From Branchiostoma floridae (Eukaryota; Chordata; Leptocardii; Amphioxiformes; Branchiostomatidae), in contig NC_049986.1 in NCBI RefSeq assembly GCF_000003815.2, positions 8,160,251 to 8,224,250 on the forward strand: a stretch of 64,000 nucleotides of DNA, in the 5' to 3' direction. A program made the position numbers and the translations under genes. The stretch's first letter is position 1; each line of letters starts with the position of its first letter. Positions 23,820 through 35,606 of the stretch are shown here, piece after piece. The notes under the pieces are model-generated. The model was not told the DNA's origin and searched no databases. It saw only the letters and a program-made list of their open reading frames with translations.

Positions 23820-25921
23820 AGGTGGGTTTACACCTGCGTATATTTTCAAGTGCGCGTGATTTCCGCATGAAATTTTGTCAGTACGCGGCCGAACGCCCAA
23901 CATTTGGATTTTTTTTGGAATAAATTAAATTGTACGTCGAGCCCATCTGGCGTTTGAATGACGACTTCAGCGTTTTCATTTCGCATGAGATGCGTATGAT
24001 TGCAACAGAAATGCGCAACAAAATTTTCCGTACTGCGAATAGATTCGTATGGGGTACGTATGTTGGGCGTTTTCCGGACGCACACAACGTCTACCGACCG
24101 TATGCCTGACGCACCTGGTGCTAACTGCATTCCAAACGCATTTCAGGTGCGTCAGAGGAACAGTTTCTGTTACATATACTTTTGTTTGCGAGCATTGCCA
24201 ATAGAGTATTTTTGTTAGAGGAACCCTTTGTACTACGTATGCTTTTGTTTACAGGCAGTGCAAGTAGAACATTGACAAGTAAGCAGTGAAGAGGTTTTTT
24301 TATTCATTTGGGAAGCAGTGAAGCAGTGACGCTGTGCTTTTACAGTAATGTGGGCCATCATTTACCTTAAGAAATTATGTGCACTGTTAAGATTGTGTTT
24401 GTTTTCACTTTGTCCTTAATGATTTCCCCTATCATCTTAGTATTTCAACTACTATAAAAACCACACCCATACACACCACAAAACGTATTCAAGATCTTTA
24501 TCAAACACGTAAATTAAACAATTATGAAACCTTACGCCCTCTTTCAAAGTTGTAATATGGCTCTATATTGCACCTTTATATCATGTGGTTCTACACACAA
24601 AAAGTGACATTATCAGCAAATTAAGTCAAATATCTGTTACACAAATTGGCACGTGTGTCACACAAATTGACCCAGTGCTTGAGCAGGTTCCTCTACATCT
24701 TCCCGTCCCTGGAGGCTCTGTTCGGACCAGTGTACTGCATTCATGGTGTCCTGCAAGTTGTGACCATCTCTCCATGCCCCCGGTACAAATTCGTCGGTCC
24801 TGGCCTGGATCTGACATCATAAACCGGAAGATTAAAAAAAAATCCCTATCGACCAGAGGGTTTGTCCATTCTGTCCAGAGCTAATAGAAGACGAATATCA
24901 TTTTATAGTTGTATGTCCCAAATATTCCGATATACGCAATTCTCTTTACAGAAGGCTGTCATTTTGTACACAAGGATTTATCCAAATGGACCTGAAGTGC
25001 AAATTCAAATACATAATCTCATGTGACAATCCCTGCATGGCAGATATACGAAAATATATCAAAGAAGGTTTAGACATTAGAAATTCCCCAAATGATTGTA
25101 AAAGCCTCCAATGATTGTAAGAAACTTATCCCATACTACAACTCCTGTATTAGTTAGATAAGCCTTAAGTTAAGTTATAGCACTGTAGTTATGTAGATGC
25201 CATACTTTGTACCTCGTACAATTGTTGTGCAATAAAGTTATATACATCTTGAGATGATTCTTTTTGTCTGGAGTCAGATGCACCTTCGTATTTATTCCAA
25301 ATCTGGAGTGTGCGTCGATCACGCTATCAGTACGCGTAGTATGCGCAAAGCGATCGCAGAACGCACGGTACTAAATCGTGATCTATGTGTGCATTCGTTA
25401 TACGGTCGCTCATGGTGCGTTGTGTCTGTGCTGTAAGAACGCTATGTACTCGCAATACCGCGATTTCCGCGTATTACTGCGTATAAAGCGCAAACATGTA
25501 GCGTCTTCATAGCGCAATCGACCGACGTGGGACCACTGTATTGCGCATCCATAACGTTTTGGGCACCAAACTGCGTACGAATGATAGTTTTGTGCATGTC
25601 CAAAACTATCAGGCGAACTGGGCGTATATTTTCGTTTGCCTGCGTACGTGAAACTTTCTAAAGACGATTCAGATGCGATAGAGGTGCCCCATACGAATCT
25701 AGTCGCAGTACGGAAAATTTTGTTGCGCATTTCAGTTGCAATCATACGCATCTCATGCGAAATGAAAACGCTGAAGTCGTAATTCAAACGCCAGATGGGC
25801 TCGACGTACAATCTAATTTATTCCAAAAAAAATCCAAATGTTGGGCGTTCGGCCGCGTATTGACAAAATTTCATGCGGAAATCATGCGCACTTGAAAATA
25901 TACGCAGGTGTAAACCCACCT
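23820..25921. mobile_element. 2.1-kb Harbinger-like non-autonomous element with ~240-bp inverted arms
   Basis: Termini AGGTGGGTTTACACCTGCGT and its exact complement end at 25921, with direct TAA on each side (23817-23819 and 25922-25924). The inverted arms run about 240 bp (23820-24060 against 25685-25921), sharing GCGCGTGATTTCCGCATGAA, AACGCCCAACATTTGGATTT and TTTCGCATGAGATGCGTATG. The 3-bp TAA duplication and the AGG...CCT ends match the 245-bp MITE at 12.2 kb, so I assign both to PIF/Harbinger. No transposase is seen. The interior carries a LINE fragment (24863-25250), which suggests a nested insertion. The open frames in the arms are shadows of the inverted repeat. Confidence 0.8.
24863..25250 (+). 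pseudogene. Non-LTR retrotransposon C-terminal fragment and 3' tail
   Basis: A frame from 24863 reads CPFCPELIEDEYHFIVVCP then KYSDIRNSLYRRLS. The C-x2-C...EDE-x-HF...CP-x-Y spacing is typical of the region after the reverse transcriptase of many LINEs. It continues about 80 codons to a stop near 25110. A 3'UTR follows, ending CTCGTACAATTGTTGTGCAA then TAAAGTTATA. The RT core and endonuclease are absent, so this is a 5'-truncated dead copy. It sits inside the Harbinger-like element. Confidence 0.7.
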
Positions 25922-25929
25922 TAATGACG

Positions 25930-26045
25930 GCTTCACACAAGCGTATTTATTCAAGTCCGTATGAGGTCCGTATGGAATTCTTAGCCGCTATTATACAGGT
26001 CGCTGGAAAAATAGGAGGGATTGGAGAAATATAGACATATAACAT
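25930..26045. mobile_element. Fold-back family E, single arm
   Basis: CTTCACACAAGCGTATTTAT...CAAGTCCGTATGAGGTCCGT...GGAATTCTTAGCC matches the left arm of the intact fold-back element at 42975-43254. It directly abuts the Harbinger-like element. No inverted partner is nearby. Confidence 0.6.
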
Positions 26046-27000
26046 GTAATGTATGCAAAGAAATAAAGAACAAAGTTAAAGAGCCCTCAATAGCCTGCTC
26101 TTGCCATGTCGTCAGACGCGTTTGCAATAATTTCCATACGGCAAGTCTGCAGATAGACCACGTGCACCTTAATCAAAGCCCTTGGATTGGTCCTCTATAC
26201 TCAAAACAGCTATCTAAAGCCTCCGAAGTGGAGGAAGGTCATTTTTACAACTGATTCAACAAGTATAGGGTCTTTCCTCACCGCAGCCACTTCCACTGCC
26301 CAGATTTAAAATATAATATCGCCAAGAAAGGCTTTTCAATCGTTCATAGGCACTAACTCTTACGTCACCCGAGAATTATCGTAGAGCTGAACTCGTTACT
26401 ACCGCATACTGTAGGGACATTCTCAATTGATTGCTTTAAACAATGCTTGCAGCTAGATATGGGTTAAGTGTGACAGGTAGTTCAGTGTGATATAACCAGC
26501 TGCTGCCGAGAGCCTGTAACGCTGATGTGTTACTCCAAAGAGATAAATATGCCGGCTATTTGATATGACACAGAACCCAAACTCATTTCAATGAAAGAAA
26601 GTTGTTTATTCTGAGTCTGGTGTGTAACAAATTGACGCTGTACCAACGGCATTGTTCTTGTTGACTTGCTTTTTTTTTTTACAAAACATCTGTGGTGTCG
26701 ACCCAATTATCGTAATTACTACATCGATGATGACCGCAGACAAACGCATCGATCGATAACAAGGCGATTCCTGTTATAGAAATGAAGACTGTCTGACTAA
26801 AAATGATGTTTCAGATACATATTTTAAAGAATGGAAACTGTAGACTGCTTTTCTTCAGTGTTATTTTAAGAAATATATACATATTTGTTGTCATTAGTGT
26901 TCATGACCCATCAAGACCTTGTTAGGTCCAAAGATTCTAAACGTGTCTTCATCATTTTAAAAACAAACGTTCAACCAACCTCTCCGTGTGACACTCACAC
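26046..27000. other. No gene recognised
   Basis: AT-rich intergenic DNA; short frames only. Confidence 0.45.
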
Positions 27001-27004
27001 ACTC

Positions 27005-27420
27005 AAAATTCCATTTCATTTATTGGGAGTGCAAACAATGCATGGCAAGTGGCAGTCAGGCAAGAGTAAGGCTGATAGCGGCTACCACAGATACATAGTA
27101 CAAAACATTACAAGATCTTACAATATACAAGACCTACGGCAAACTATCAATATGTACAGTAGCATCATACAATAGCAGTAGATTATGCAATGAACAAAAT
27201 ACACCATATTCATCATCATCATCAATATAAATAACAAAATATTCAAAATACAAGTAACGTCAATTATGTAGATCTTAGACGATTTTTTTCTCCATCGTTT
27301 TGGTCTGAGGAATTGCCTGCACACCAGTTTATGGCATCCCAAATATCCGTATCATCACAGTTTACATTATTGATGGCGGTGAATATTATCCACTTCAGGC
27401 CTCGATTACAACCTGAGTGT
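27005..27420 (-). mobile_element. Possible retroelement 3' end, minus strand
   Basis: On the minus strand a short frame reads KWIIFTAINN and IWDAINWCAGNSSDQN to a stop near 27268. An A/T-rich 3' region follows, ending CAATAAATGAAATGGAATTT (near 27025), which looks like a poly(A) signal plus a degenerate tail. The frame is too short to place in a family. Confidence 0.3.
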
Positions 27421-27457
27421 TCATAAATCTCCCCATTTTTCAACGACCCTCACATCA

Positions 27458-27665
27458 AATGGCGAGTGACCTCGATATCCTAAAAGCAGGGCGGAATCAA
27501 TCGATACTGTGTAGACGTTGCCCTAATTGGAAGTCTCTAGTAAGAGCAAACCCCCTTGAATATGCTGCAACAGTATGGGACGAAAAACAAGGACACATGT
27601 GTATATGTGATGAATGTCCCCGATTCGATGCCGAAATAAACAGACTATTAAAAAGAGTGTCCTAA
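27458..27665 (+). other. Unrecognised 68-codon frame, possible transposon relic
   Basis: From an internal ATG at 27459 it encodes four cysteines in two CxxC-like pairs (LCRRCPNW and MCICDECP) around NPLEYAATVWD. LEYA-x-x-VWD resembles a phrase found in LINE ORF2 C-terminal regions, but the context does not confirm it. No splice sites or second exon are evident. Probably a mobile-element remnant. Confidence 0.2.
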
Positions 27666-27851
27666 ATGAAACCAAGCTTTCTATTGTTAAAAAAACACGA
27701 AAGATACTCTTCCTGCTAATATCATTGAATCAATCTTATAGAACATATGGGACGTTTAATTTTCAACTGTCTTCAAAGAAGAAGTCAAACCCCGCAATAG
27801 TAACGTAGGTTTAGTACCCTATTCTGTACTGTATGTACATTCAGTTACTTA

Positions 27852-27852
<1 letters not shown>

Positions 27853-27921
<69 letters not shown>
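27853..27921. repeat. (TA)n(TG)n compound microsatellite
   Basis: About 24 TA dinucleotides followed by about 10 TG. A mutable locus. Confidence 0.95.
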
Positions 27922-28829
27922 TAGAATTAAGATTATCTACCTGTATTTAGACCACATTCTATCATTTCATGTATTTGATTTTTTTTCTGTTGTAATTAGC
28001 CCCATGGGCATAAATTTGCAAGAAAACATTACCATTATCAACTGGAGAGGGTGCAAAACCAAGCTGGACGATTCTGCACGAGCAATTACGACAGGATAGT
28101 GTTACCAAAATAAAAACAGTGCAGTGTATATAACTTGAAGACAGGAGAAAAATATCCAGACAATGCATGATGTACAAAATGACGGATCAACTAGTAGATG
28201 TAGCAACTACTGAGCATGTAATAGCAGCTCAGACAAGAACAAGTAATATCCATGCCTTCAAGTACCAAGATTTGTATCCAAGGATTGTTGTGTTCAGATA
28301 TTCGTGCTTTCCTTTCTGTTCAACGTTTTCCGAATCAAAGACGTGTACTGTTATCCTATCCTTTGCTATTTGATATGTATTTGCTGTATTTTCTCTTGAA
28401 AGAGTAGCTGCCACTTAGAGTAGACAGCTAAAGGAGAGATCAGCACTCAAATTAACTCCTGTATTGGTGAACTAAAGGCTGAAACACAATATTCCCGACC
28501 CTACATCTGCTTGGAGATTAGCCGCCTTCCCATCATCCATTTAGGCGTCCACACATCCTCACATTTCAACGGATTTCGAAAATCCCGTCAAACTCTGCCG
28601 TTAGGTCTAACTAAGTCAGCTAAATTAGAGAATGATTCGCCAGCAGACTTAGGGAAGACTACAATGCCTTCACTGGTCGGCAAACTACTCTGGTCAAAGC
28701 TTTTCCTCATCAAGGGCAATTTAGTCGTTCCTAAGTGGAGTTTACTAAATGAAGGTTATGGCAAAGTCCTTCGCCTTTTCTTTGTATGTTGAACATTTTT
28801 CAAGTCCTCTACGGGCTATGGAAGTAGAA
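27922..28829. other. No gene recognised
   Basis: The plus frame at 28511-28792 (93 codons) lacks a domain. No repeat family identified. Confidence 0.45.
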
Positions 28830-28940
28830 ATTGAACGCGTGGCGTCCGGAATCCAGTAGTTAGTGAATGGTGACCCTGTCTCTGAACCAAGAGGTTGAGA
28901 GTTCGAATCCTTTAATAGGAAAGAATGCTAAGCCGCGATC
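28830..28940 (+). mobile_element. tRNA-like SINE head
   Basis: TAGTTAGTGAATGGTGACCC...GAGGTTGAGAGTTCGAATCC has A-box-like and B-box-like words at tRNA spacing, but no 3' acceptor stem closes. I read it as a SINE or tRNA relic. Confidence 0.4.
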
Positions 28941-29191
28941 CATTCTTTATCGTACTCGAGTTGGTTTCATCATCACTGATCATTACACAACTGAAGTGAA
29001 AGATTTCTTACAATCCGAATGTATCATTTCTAACGGTGTGATTTGGACATTGACCCAATAGAATCGATGAAAGCAAACCTAACCGTGACGACATATGACG
29101 TCATCAGAAATGACGTATTGTCCATGTTCCGTTACGGCCATTTTGAAAGAGGTTGTCTCGGAGCAGCAGAGGGCCATATTGTATTATGGAC

Positions 29192-29625
29192 TAGGAGTGG
29201 GTACCGGTACAGAAAATTCAGGTCCAGGTCCAGTTCAGGTCCAGAGGATCAGGTCCAGGTCCGGACCTGAACCTGGACCTAATTCATTATGACTCATACC
29301 AATGATCCGTTTCACTACAAAGAAATCTGTTTGGTGGAGTATTAGACTTACCGCTGGCGTTTTAAAATCCTACAACGCTAACTGCACCTGTACGATTGAC
29401 TGTAAAACTTGGTAGAAATGACTGTAAATTCTACTCTACTCCACTCTTGTTATTTTCTTCCACCTGCAAGCGCCAAAATGCGTGAATGCCTGATGAAATA
29501 ATCTGTTAATTTTCTAATCGGTCCAACATCCGGTCCACCTACTTTTTTCAGGTCCAGTTTTTCTGGACCGGTCCAATAAGAAAAACCGGTTTTGTACCGG
29601 TACGCTGTACCGATACCCAGCCCTA
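29192..29625 (+). mobile_element. hAT-type MITE with perfect 8-bp target duplication (434 bp)
   Basis: It starts TAGGAGTGGGTACCGGTACA and ends TACCGATACCCAGCCCTA, and is flanked by TTATGGAC on both sides (29184-29191 and 29626-29633). An 8-bp duplication with short TAGGG-type ends is the hAT signature. Inside, runs of CAGGTCCAGGTC near the left end can fold with GGACCTGAACCTGGACC. Related copies are at 31.0 (inverted), 46.87 and 51.3 kb. No transposase. Confidence 0.85.
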
Positions 29626-29734
29626 TTATGGACCATTGTAAATACGCGTTATCGTATTTATATCTATAACACTACATACCACGTACTGCAAATTTATACA
29701 CACACTAGAATAGTTACGCAAACAACTGGGTAGA

Positions 29735-29845
29735 TTTGGAAACGGTCAGACGTTTCAAGTAGCATCCACTACCTTTCGTCATTGACAAGGGTTTGGGAAA
29801 CGGTCAGACGTTTCAGGTACCTTCCACTACCTTTCGTAATCTCGT
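29735..29845. repeat. Two tandem copies of a ~60-bp unit
   Basis: GAAACGGTCAGACGTTTCA...TCCACTACCTTTCGT occurs twice, near 29741 and 29798. A diverged third trace is near 30319. Confidence 0.7.
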
Positions 29846-29846
29846 A

Positions 29847-30316
29847 AGGCCACGTTGATTTGATTATATGGATGACATCCGCGCTCGCACTAATTTTCGG
29901 CCATTTCCAAAAAAAAAAAAGTTTTCTACCACACAATAAATTGTGCAAAGCAGCTGTAAAATGAGCACAAATATTCCGTAGATTGAAAAAAAAGTATCAG
30001 AAAACAGATAACAAATGCCATATATATTATGCCAAAATGAATCTAAAGTCAAAGAATAAGATGTGAAAGGACGGAAAGAAAAAAAATCTATTGTTGGTTG
30101 GGAGAGGTACCAGTACAGAAAATTCAGGTCCAGAGGATCATGGTATACCATACTACATTGTATGTGTGTTTAGTCCTATGTTCAACCTTCCTGGCCACTT
30201 TGATTTCATACTGAAGGAAACTTTTTTTTTTGGCCAAACTTTTTTTTATTCGCTCGCTTGCATCAGTTTTGGAGTTCCCGGAGGATGTCATCCATATAAT
30301 CAAATCAACATGGCCT
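29847..30316. mobile_element. Inverted-repeat element (470 bp)
   Basis: The left arm CGTTGATTTGATTATATGGA...TGACATCC is matched inverted at 30272-30316 (GGATGTCATCCATATAATCA...AACATGGCC). A-rich and T-rich tracts lie inside. The same arm recurs at 62848-62890. Non-coding and MITE-like. A truncated hAT-type end (GAGAGGTACCAGTACAG) lies inside, near 30103. Confidence 0.6.
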
Positions 30317-31004
30317 AAGTGACAAGGGTTTGGGGAAATGGTGAGATGTTTCACGTTGCATAACTCTCGCAAGGGACGAGGAGGTTAATCATAATGACTC
30401 AATTATCTCTTCTTGTTTGAGTGCAGGAGCTAATGTTGTCTCGCGAGGATAGAAGGCCCAGGTCCCAAGTGCCAAAAAGTTGGACACGTAGGCCTCCTTT
30501 CCTGTTATTTAAGCCTGTTCAACAGTACAACATAAGCTCCTGCAATTTCCAAAATCTATAAAATCTATCCAACTGCTACATTGGCTATCATCTTACGTAA
30601 GATGTTATCTGGACTTATAACCTTCATCAACGTATTGTCCAGTGCACGGTTTGTCTCATAGTGACAGAAATCGTATGCCTACAATTAAATTACATTGCAC
30701 GCAACTTTGCAAGCAGTCTGCTTTTAGTAACATCCCAGCCAATAACACTCAATCAACCGTCATGTAGATGTATTTGCAAGCGCCTACATGCTTTCGGACA
30801 TAATTGAGTGGGTCTTCATTATCTCTTTTATGACATTTTGATCATCCGTCATAAAATAACTAGAGCACATCACAGAGCAACGAACTCGCATGTCTATTTA
30901 TGAAGGCATGACATCATACTTGTATCATACATGCAAGTATTTTCATGACTGGTACTACATAGTATCTGGTTGGAGAGAAGTTGTATTTCATTGATGCATG
31001 TATA

Positions 31005-31382
31005 TGGAACCGGTTTTTCTTATTGGGCGCGGTCTAGAAAAAACGGACCTGAAAAAAATCGGTAGATCGGTTGTTGGGCCTATTAGGAAATGAACAGATT
31101 ATATGATCAGGCATTCACACGTTTCGGGACTTACCGGTCGACGAAAATAACAAAAGCGAAGTAGAGTAGTCAATAGCACAGAGGCAGTTAGTCTTGAAAG
31201 ATTTTAAAATGCCAGTGGGAGTCGAATACTCCAGAAAACAGATTTCTTTGCTGCGAAATGGACCATTGTTTTGAGTATCGTCCATTCACAAGTTCTCCCA
31301 TCCAGGTTCAGGCCCAAACCCGGACCTGACCCTCTGGACCTGGACCGGTACCGGACCTGAATTTTCTGTACCGAGGCCCCAA
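31005..31382 (-). mobile_element. hAT-type MITE, inverted copy
   Basis: It begins TATGGAACCGGTTTTTCTTA and ends GAATTTTCTGTACCGAGGCC. This is the reverse complement of the 29.2-kb element, including the CAGGTCCGG-type words near 31300. Ends are eroded and no clean target duplication is visible. Confidence 0.7.
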
Positions 31383-32033
31383 ATATGGAACATAAAAGGG
31401 TTTTGCAGTAGACTCAGGTGGTGTGCGTCGGCCGTTGTTGATCTTGTGTCTGTGCGGTATTAATATTAACCAATACTAATGTAGGCTTTGCATGTCATGC
31501 TCTGATTATTATCTATTGTATATAATGACTGCCGGCTGTATCTAAAAATGATACGAGCGCGGAAGAGTTTAAGACGCCCCATTACATCTGCATGTGAAGG
31601 ATACTCAAATCAAATAGGCTAGCTGGAGGTATGTTTACGAGAGTCTTGAATATGTATGTAAAACAGAAAAAGCGGACAAGGAAAAGAAGGAAAGACAAAA
31701 AGAAAACGACTTAAGATAATGGAAAGTACTTAAAATAATGGATAGAGAAATTAAGAGAAAGTACGTGGCGATAGATAGATTAGCAAATACATTAGTAGAT
31801 ACATTAGTAAAATCACCGAGACAATACCTAGTAAAATCACCGAGACCAAAATAGCCTCGAAATTCTCTTGCAACTGTAATATCGTGATGCTTTTTTCTTC
31901 GTCATATGCCAGCAGATACAAACGATTATGAAAATTTAAAAGATAAAGCTGGTATACTTCATTGGTATGTGACCTAAAATTTTCATACCATACACGTTTT
32001 TATGAAATTAGACATCCAGATAAACTATTCAAA
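31383..32033. other. No gene recognised
   Basis: A/G-rich stretch with small direct duplications, such as TAGTAAAATCACCGAGAC twice near 31807-31850. Confidence 0.45.
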
Positions 32034-32243
32034 TTTTCTCTACAGCTAGATAAAAAGAAAAACGAAGATTTACTTCCGGGCATTTCGAATGACTTCCATC
32101 ACTCTTCTTCAGCGTCACTGTTCAATCAGTTTTGCTAGTTATCTGTACATGTATTGAATTGTTTTGCCAGTTCATTCTAGTGGCGCTGAGGATCGAAATG
32201 ATCGGAAGTAAATCTCCGTTTTTTAGCCAGTTGTGTAGAGAAT
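32034..32243. mobile_element. Palindromic MITE-like element
   Basis: The left arm ATTTTCTCTACAGCTAGATA...GATTTACTTCCGG...CATTTCGA pairs with the right arm TCGAAATGATCGGAAGTAAA...TTAGCCAGTTGTGTAGAGAA. About 210 bp. The inner CACTCTTCTTCAGCGTCACTG and AGTGGCGCTGAGG also pair. No coding content. Confidence 0.65.
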
Positions 32244-35200
32244 GTTATACCATATAATTTACTTGCAGTAGCCTAACAGAATTTCAATCATACTGAACTG
32301 TGCGCGCCCTCTAGACACTGACATTGACAGAGCCTCGAATCTCAGGGGTGAAATATGACACCCTTTCCCTCCTCCCGACACCTGAGCGGCTCCCAGAATT
32401 CCCTGGCGACCTCCCCTACTCTCTTCCCGCCATTTCGGCTGACAGATAAATATGGTCTGATATGAGAAACGGCGAGAGTTCACCGTGAAGCCAGCTGAGC
32501 CGACTCACCTTGAAAACAAACATTACAAAGACTCCCGCCTAGTCTAACCAACTTCCCGATACATCATGATTGAACTATGAACGCCTCTCATTTTCTTTTC
32601 AACTTCTTCTGAGTGGCCAATATCAAAGGGCACCCTTTTCTTTAGGAGATTACCTAACACTCGAAGGTGACTGACCGGAGGTACATTGTTGGTGAAAAAA
32701 ATTGTTTTTTATTGAATCTATGCACAAAGATACACAGACAAGATGAATAAGAAAAAATAAAAAACTATCATTTTTGACGTTTTGAAAAAGGGCGCACAGA
32801 ATATCAGAATGTAAGAAAACGTCGTCCGGTACCTCTCTTTTGTTTTTATGTTATAACACTTGAGAGTTCGCTAGATGAGAGATGGCGTTATACAGGGCTA
32901 GATGTTACGATAAGGCATGCAGATATGATGCTAAATGGACTTATTGTAAGAATTTGGGTACAAAAGTTGAAAATATTCTCAAGAACGTTCAAACCTTCAT
33001 GTGAATGGCATGTACAATCAATTTGTACCAGATTTATATTTACATTTTTGTTATGTCTGATGTTTGTGAATTTTATAAATCAAGCTATAACATTGATTTT
33101 CTGAAACCATGTCAAAATAGACTCCTGGTGTTAACGACAATATACTCTATAGAGTGTTTCGGAGGGCTAATTATCTAGGCCCACTCCAGGCTAGCTAGAT
33201 ATACAATTCAGAAGGGTTGATCTAACATATTATCTAAAGAAATGGTAGGAAAATCTACATTGTTATGCTATCGTAATGTTACATAATGGGCCTTTGACAA
33301 ATGTGGTTGGTACAAAGCGATGGATGGCTCCATCTCTTGCCATTATCATTTCTTTGTACAGCAGGACAGGGTTGTTTTGACGACGGTGGGGTAGAGTCTG
33401 CATCTGCCCGGGGGAGATAATGAACCACCTGGGTATGCCATTAGTCATGCATCACGGCAAAACTAAATCTAATTTTCATATCATTTCAACATAAACTAAA
33501 GATTTACTACTCTCGTTACCTACCTAATGTAGCTCCGGTGAAGCATTTAGACTGAGGATGTTTCGAAGGAAAACATATCTGCCTAATTTTGTCGTTGGCA
33601 TTTTTACCTAAATGACGAATAGTTCACCTATACGAAAATGCTTTGAATGTTATGCATATATGCTTTCTGAAAAACATCAAGACACTCGAAAACGTCTATG
33701 TATTATCATTTTTATAGTGTATCGGGAGTTGTACAATTGATGTGAGCATACAATGAACAGATGGAAGAGTAAAGGGTGCATAAAACTTCTCCTTGTAGAA
33801 TACCGTGAATTTTCGTAAAACAATTTTCATTCTTTAAGCAAGAATAGACATAGAAAATAGACAATTCCATGATGAAAATTACGGACTGATAGAAACCTAC
33901 AACTATACTACCCTAAGAAAAGAGGGTTTAGAAGAAATAGCAATTGGCTGGGGTAAAATCATTGTACCAATCACATGTAAAATCAAGCCAAAATCGAGCA
34001 ATGACGAAGTAATTTTTTGCCTCATTTCACTTCTTCATAAAATCACCACCGTGGGAATAGGGACACATAAAAGTAGTCTAACCAGAAAAAGTGAAGCCGC
34101 TTTTAGGAAAGAAATCTGAATATTTGTACACAATTAGAAATCCGTGATTATTCTTTAGTTGCAACGGCTGTAATTAGTTTTGTTGGTGCAAATTGCCAAG
34201 TTGTCACGAACGTTGTTTTATGTGGCCATTATTTACGCATAATTTGATGCTTAAGCATGGACTAGGTTACCAGTTTACTTCATAAATGTTTTTTACTGCT
34301 GATACAATAAGTTAATGCTCTTGTGATTTCTTTGCATTTGAGAGAATCAGACCGAACTACGTTCTGTTTACAAAGAGAAGTTGCCGCCAATGCCATGTTT
34401 TATAATAATTCATTATTTCGAAACACCTATCTGAGATCGTATACGCAATATTCTCCCGAGAAACATAAGCTAGGAAAGATGAGGTGAGTCAAGCTTGTCG
34501 GTCAAGACTTTGAATTTCTTATTTCGAGACAAAGTATTGATTTTTTACCTTTTCTTAATTCAAAGAACAGACATTTTTTTTCTTCTTGTCTGACAAGGTG
34601 TCTTGGTACGGATTGTGCGCATGCGTGTTGACAAGACATATTTGCTGCATGCTGGGAAATGCGGTGTATTATGGGTAGCATAGGGGCAAAAAAACATCAT
34701 TACCATGACAACGTACATGCGGTGCAGGTAAGTTTCTTTGTCCCCCGGGCTACCCACAGTACCCTGCGTCTCCCAGGATGCAACGGGTGTGTAAAAATCC
34801 ATTTGCTTGCTATTCGATAATCTAGCAATTTGTAAAATGAAATGAAACGTTTCCATCATTTCAAAATGTTATTGTAAAAGAATGGTCAATCTGTTCATTG
34901 AATGCCGGGGATTTAACAAAACTATGATCGATATAGTTACAACAGATCGCAGGACATAAATACATTTTGGAAAGTGCCAAATTTTGAAACGAAATAAGCA
35001 AATGGTTTACCCCTGCCGTAGCTCTTAATGGGCCAGGCTGAGTCCTTATCTATGAAGTATTCCTTGCCCTCGGCTGGCCTGACTTTTTCCTCAAATACGT
35101 CAGTATTTTATGATAAATATCTGTGGCATTTAAAGGGGCAAGAACATCAATTGGTCTCGGGAGGGTCTATCAAATCATGGTTCAAGGCTATATAGCTATT

Positions 35201-35606
35201 TTGTGTTTGAAGTCTTAGGCGAAGACCTTGGCGTGATGCCCCATCATCGATAGAACAAGTTTATAGTACCAGGAGCAGCATACATATGCACGCATGCCCC
35301 GCTAAACACACACAGACACGGGCAGAACGGATTGGGTCGACAGCACACATCTATCCATTTTACTAGCGCGCTAAATCCTAGATGGGTACTTAATGTGATG
35401 ACTATGAAGCCCCGTCCACACAAAGGCTGCGTGGAAGCTCCAATCGGACTGGTGATGATGCCGATCAACCCGCGGGCCTTTCATGGGGTGGGCGAAGATC
35501 GATCATTGGTGGCAGCGGTGGTTGATTACCGGGGAGAAATCTGAATTGGTCGGGCCCGATCTTTTATTTACACGTTCCTGGTAGACTAGCGGACAGGGGA
35601 GCGGAG
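32244..35606. other. Upstream region of the 575-aa gene, nothing recognised
   Basis: 3.3 kb without a convincing gene or repeat family. The minus frame 34560-34859 (99 codons) has no domain. Just before the gene, TTTTATTTACACG (near 35562) is the only TATA-like AT-rich word. GGACAG at 35591-35596 could be a weak splice acceptor if there is a leader intron. Confidence 0.4.

Noticed and set aside
25410-25811. 133-codon minus frame, and the matching 94-codon frame near 23.9 kb
   Set aside because: Both are readings of the inverted arms of the Harbinger-like element.
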